From NCBI GenBank assembly GCA_002383285.1, contig DFXU01000103.1, positions 1 to 16,628 of the forward strand: a DNA stretch of 16,628 nt, in the 5' to 3' direction. Under the pieces are notes generated by a model. The model did no database searches, was not told the origin of the DNA, and saw only the letters and a list, made by a program, of their open reading frames with translations. The position numbers and the translations under genes were made by a program. How positions within the stretch are numbered: the stretch's first letter is position 1; each line of letters starts with the position of its first letter. The stretch is from Caryophanales bacterium UBA4100. Its GTDB lineage: Bacteria; Bacillota; Bacilli; Paenibacillales; UBA4045. Shown piece after piece: positions 14,257 through 16,628 of this stretch.

Positions 14257-14376
14257 ATCCCACTCCTTCTCTCTGATCTATTCCATATATTAAATGTAGT
14301 CAATTAAAACCATTGTCGTTTTGTGTTAACAAATTGCTAAATTTGTCGAAAGAAACGTTAATTATTTTCAGTATTT

Positions 14377-14415
14377 TTTACATAGCGTTAACAAATCATA
14401 TATATTGCGATAACA
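14377..14415 (+). promoter_or_regulatory. PhoP-box-like repeats upstream of pstS
   Basis: TTTACA (14377-14382) and TTAACA (14388-14393) are spaced by 5 nt, the 11-bp period of Bacillus PhoP boxes (TT[A/T/C]ACA). ATAACA at 14410-14415 falls on the same period after one poor repeat (14399-14404). A weak -10, TACTAT (14425-14430), follows without a proper -35, as expected for a promoter that needs activation by phosphorylated PhoP under phosphate limitation. The 10-mer GTTAACAAAT occurs both at 14325-14334 and at 14387-14396. Confidence 0.5.
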
Positions 14416-14455
14416 TCACGCACGTACTATTACTCTTGTAAACAAATAAATATAT

Positions 14456-14460
14456 GGGAG
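14456..14460 (+). promoter_or_regulatory. Ribosome binding site deciding the pstS start
   Basis: GGGAG lies 8 nt before the GTG at 14469. The upstream ATG at 14454 overlaps this motif and has no binding site of its own; the ATG at 14484 is too far downstream. Confidence 0.65.
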
Positions 14461-14468
14461 TGGTCTTC

Positions 14469-15476
14469 GTGACTAACAGCTTTATGCGTAAAGGGTTAAT
14501 CTTACTGGGTACTATGATGCTAATAATCGTATTAGCGGCATGCGGTAACAACAATGCAGAGAACAACACAACTAACAAAGGAACTACAAATGAGTCAGTA
14601 GCAGCACCTGCGAATGATGAGCCGAAAAAGGAAGATGAAGCGAAAGTAAGCGGAACAATCAAAATCGACGGTTCATCTACTGTTTATCCAATTTCACAAG
14701 CTGTTGCTGAAGAGTTTATGGCTGTGAATGGCGACGTTAATGTAGAGGTTGCTGTATCCGGTACTGGCGGTGGCTTTAAGAAATTCGCTGCTGGCGAGTT
14801 GGATATCACTGGCGCTTCTCGTCCACAGAAAGCTGAAGAGAAGGAAGCTGCTTTAGCAAATGGCGTTGAAGGCGTTGAATTTAAAATTGCTAATGATGGT
14901 TTAACAGTCGTTGTTAATAAGGATAATACATGGGCAGAAGATATGACGGTCGACGAATTAAAGAAGCTGTGGGAGCCTGCTGCTGAAGGTAAGATTATGA
15001 CATGGGCTGATATTCGTGAAGGGTGGCCGAATGAGAAGATCAACCTATACGGTCCAGGAACTGACTCCGGAACTTTCGATTACTTCACTGAAGAAATTGT
15101 TGGAGAGGCAAAAGCTTCACGTGGTGACTACCAGCCATCCGAAGATGATCATATTATTGTGCAGGGTGTAGCTGGTGATAAGAATGCAATGGGATACTTC
15201 GGTTATGCTTATTATGTAGAAAACCAAGATACATTGAAGGCAGTGAAGATTAATGGTATATCTCCTACTGATCAAACCATTGAAGATGGATCTTATTCTC
15301 CACTAGGTCGCCCAATCTTCATCTATGTGAAGAAGAGTGAGCTTGCAAGACCAGAAATCCAGAAGTATCTCGAATTCCACTTTAATGAAGGTAAGGAACT
15401 GGTTTCTGAGGTTGGTTACATTCAGCTTAAGCCAGAGATGTACACGGAAAACTTAGCAATTGCAGGCGTGAAGTAA
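14469..15476 (+). CDS. pstS: Phosphate ABC transporter substrate-binding lipoprotein PstS
   Basis: With the GTG start at 14469 the protein is 335 aa, a phosphate-binding lipoprotein on the outer face of the membrane. The signal runs MTNSFMRKGLILLG through a hydrophobic core to the lipobox LAAC with Cys25. An Asn/Thr/Lys/Glu-rich linker follows. Phosphate-pocket motifs are plain: IDGSSTVYPISQAVAEEF, SGTGGGFKKFAAGELDITGA and GPGTDSGTFDYFTEEIVGEA, all characteristic of PstS. It is the first gene of pstS-pstC-pstA, and a terminator-like hairpin after the gene should make PstS more abundant than the membrane subunits. The PhoP-box-like repeats upstream suggest induction by phosphate starvation. 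Placed next to ars, it may matter for arsenate, a phosphate analogue, but this is only context. Confidence 0.95.
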   Translation: MTNSFMRKGLILLGTMMLIIVLAACGNNNAENNTTNKGTTNESVAAPANDEPKKEDEAKVSGTIKIDGSSTVYPISQAVAEEFMAVNGDVNVEVAVSGTGGGFKKFAAGELDITGASRPQKAEEKEAALANGVEGVEFKIANDGLTVVVNKDNTWAEDMTVDELKKLWEPAAEGKIMTWADIREGWPNEKINLYGPGTDSGTFDYFTEEIVGEAKASRGDYQPSEDDHIIVQGVAGDKNAMGYFGYAYYVENQDTLKAVKINGISPTDQTIEDGSYSPLGRPIFIYVKKSELARPEIQKYLEFHFNEGKELVSEVGYIQLKPEMYTENLAIAGVK

Positions 15477-15502
15477 TACATCAACAATGGATTTGAAATA
15501 AT

Positions 15503-15545
15503 AAGTGAAGTCCTTTTAATTATAAAAGGGCTTCGCCTTATTTTT
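15503..15545 (+). terminator. Attenuator-type terminator between pstS and pstC
   Basis: GAAGTCCTTTT (15507-15517) pairs with AAAAGGGCTTC (15524-15534), with one T-G pair, and outer AAG/CTT pairs are possible. It is followed by ATTTTT (15540-15545). It lies within an operon, so it is most likely a partial terminator and mRNA stabiliser giving high pstS and lower pstC expression. Confidence 0.8.
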
Positions 15546-15580
15546 GAATATACCTACTATCTCTCTCGAAGGAGAATCTC

Positions 15581-16510
15581 ATGTTAGCAAATAAGCCCAC
15601 TACTAAAAATAATATAGTCTCCTATAAAGGCAGAACAGGGCTGTTAGAGCTGCTTATGCCAAAGCTCTTGTGGTTTGTTTCCTTACTATCGATAATTACT
15701 ACCGTAGGAATCGTCATTATTCTACTAACGGAATCCTATGGATTTTTCAAGGCTGTTTCCATTGTGGAATTTCTAACTAATCCTAAGTGGACACCGATGT
15801 TTTCTAGTCAGAATTTCGGAGTTATGCCATTAGTTGCAGGTACTATGATGATTGCCATAGGTGCTAGCGTTGTAGCGGTTCCCCTTGGTTTAGGCAGCGC
15901 AATCTATTTGAGCGAATATGCACCAAGCCGTGTACGCAATATTGTTAAGCCTATGCTTGAGATACTGGCTGGAATTCCAACGATCGTTTATGGTTTCTTT
16001 GCCTTATCTGTTGTTACGCCCTTTCTGAAAACCATCTTTCCAGACTTGACTCTTTTTAATGCACTTAGTGCAAGTATTGTTGTTGGTATTATGATTCTTC
16101 CAATGATTTCCTCTCTCAGCGAGGATGCAATGAGTTCAGTTCCTAAGAGCATTCGTCATGCTGCTTATGCGCTTGGATCTACGAAGTTTGAAGTGGCCGT
16201 AAAGGTTGTCTTCCCTTCGGCTTTATCAGGTATTATTGCTTCCGTTGTACTAGCAATTTCAAGAGCAATAGGAGAAACGATGATCGTTACCCTTGCGGCA
16301 GGATCATTGCCTAATCTAGATTTTAATTATTTGCAGAGCATTCAGACGATGACAGCCTACATTGTACAAATTAGTAAAGGTGATACACCTCATGGCAGTA
16401 TCGAATATTTAACAATCTTTGCTGTAGGGCTTGCATTATTCGTCATTACCTTTGTTATGAATATATTGGCCAAATATATATCCGGGCGATTTAAGGAGGA
16501 TTATCAATGA
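15581..16510 (+). CDS. pstC: Phosphate ABC transporter permease PstC
   Basis: The protein is 309 aa, the first of the two membrane subunits of the high-affinity phosphate importer. After a polar N-terminus, membrane helix 1 is at about residues 25-48. A periplasmic-side loop (FLTNPKWTPMFSSQNFGVMP) typical of PstC follows. The transmembrane core includes ILAGIPTIVYGFFAL and MILPMISSLSEDAMSSVP, and then the ATPase-coupling loop IRHAAYALGSTKFEVAVKVV. The ATG at 15581 has AAGGAGA (15569-15575) just upstream. Its stop codon overlaps the start of pstA by 4 nt (ATGA), which indicates translational coupling. Confidence 0.95.
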   Translation: MLANKPTTKNNIVSYKGRTGLLELLMPKLLWFVSLLSIITTVGIVIILLTESYGFFKAVSIVEFLTNPKWTPMFSSQNFGVMPLVAGTMMIAIGASVVAVPLGLGSAIYLSEYAPSRVRNIVKPMLEILAGIPTIVYGFFALSVVTPFLKTIFPDLTLFNALSASIVVGIMILPMISSLSEDAMSSVPKSIRHAAYALGSTKFEVAVKVVFPSALSGIIASVVLAISRAIGETMIVTLAAGSLPNLDFNYLQSIQTMTAYIVQISKGDTPHGSIEYLTIFAVGLALFVITFVMNILAKYISGRFKEDYQ

Positions 16511-16628
16511 TCTCAAGGGAAGCCTTGGAAAAAAGAATAAAAAGCAGAAAATTAAAAAATCGAATATTCCACACACTCTTTTTCTTATCTGCCTTTTTTG
16601 GGATCGCTGTGTTATTCGTGTTGCTCTA
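16507..16628 (+). CDS. pstA: Phosphate ABC transporter permease PstA, 3' truncated by window edge
   Basis: Only the first 40 codons are present. The ATG at 16507 overlaps the pstC stop codon as ATGA and has a perfect AAGGAGG (16493-16499) 7 nt upstream. The translation starts MISREALEKRIKSRKLKNRI and runs into a hydrophobic helix (FHTLFFLSAFFGIAVLFVLL), as expected for the basic N-terminus and first membrane segment of PstA. The identification rests mainly on position after pstC in a pst operon. pstB and phoU would be expected beyond the window. Confidence 0.85.
   Translation, partial: MISREALEKRIKSRKLKNRIFHTLFFLSAFFGIAVLFVLL

Noticed and set aside
14257..14350. Sigma-D flagellar promoter for the chemotaxis gene
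   Set aside because: No convincing TAAA-N15-GCCGATAT match; the nearest string (AACGACAAT on the minus strand) fits poorly. A TTGTTA-18-TTTAAT pair is possible but weak.
1..16628. CRISPR arrays, tRNA/rRNA genes, insertion sequences, phage genes
   Set aside because: No spaced direct repeats of CRISPR type, no clover-leaf or rRNA sequence, and no transposase or integrase reading frames were seen; the only tandem array is coding.

Overview
The window looks like a chromosomal segment of a Gram-positive member of the Bacillales, most likely Paenibacillus or a close relative. The grounds are low-to-moderate GC content, strong AAGGAGG-type ribosome binding sites, frequent TTG/GTG starts, lipoprotein signal peptides on the binding proteins, a CcpA-type cre site, a PhoP-like box, and gene orders known from Bacillus. 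The genus is inferred from style, not from a search.

Layout from left to right: (1) the 3' part of a short-chain dehydrogenase gene (1-473), with a bidirectional-looking terminator. (2) An arabinan/arabino-oligosaccharide locus (541-8984). It has a divergent ArsR-fold regulator with a long C-terminal domain, then araN-araP-araQ (binding protein and two permeases), abfA (cytoplasmic GH51 arabinofuranosidase) and a large surface lipoprotein with two GH43 modules. This is the same order as the distal half of the Bacillus subtilis ara operon (araNPQ-abfA), but without araABDLM or an AraR-type site nearby, and without an ATPase gene. (3) A small protein with an Sm-like N-terminal part and ten exact GGYP repeats (9073-9555), perhaps a sporulation protein. 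(4) An arsenic resistance operon arsR-arsB-arsC (9815-12347). Its arsC is fused to a dual-specificity-type phosphatase domain, and its promoter carries two inverted copies of a 16-bp dyad. (5) A convergent methyl-accepting chemotaxis protein gene (12511-14256, minus). (6) The start of the phosphate operon pstS-pstC-pstA (14469 to the window end), preceded by a PhoP-box-like repeat array.

Working model for the arabinose part: the surface lipoprotein cuts arabinan outside the cell into short oligosaccharides, AraN captures them, AraPQ (with an ATPase encoded elsewhere, such as an MsmX-type protein) imports them, and AbfA releases arabinose in the cytoplasm. Transcription from a near-consensus sigma-A promoter is probably controlled by CcpA and by the divergent regulator through a long dyad just downstream of the start point.

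The observations most worth following are the ArsR-fold regulator with a large tryptophan-rich C-terminal domain and its candidate operator, a perfect 25-bp palindrome inside the signal-peptide codons of the GH43 lipoprotein, the ArsC-phosphatase fusion, and the paired ArsR operators. Both ABC operons also have a hairpin between the binding-protein gene and the first permease gene, a likely device for making more binding protein than permease.
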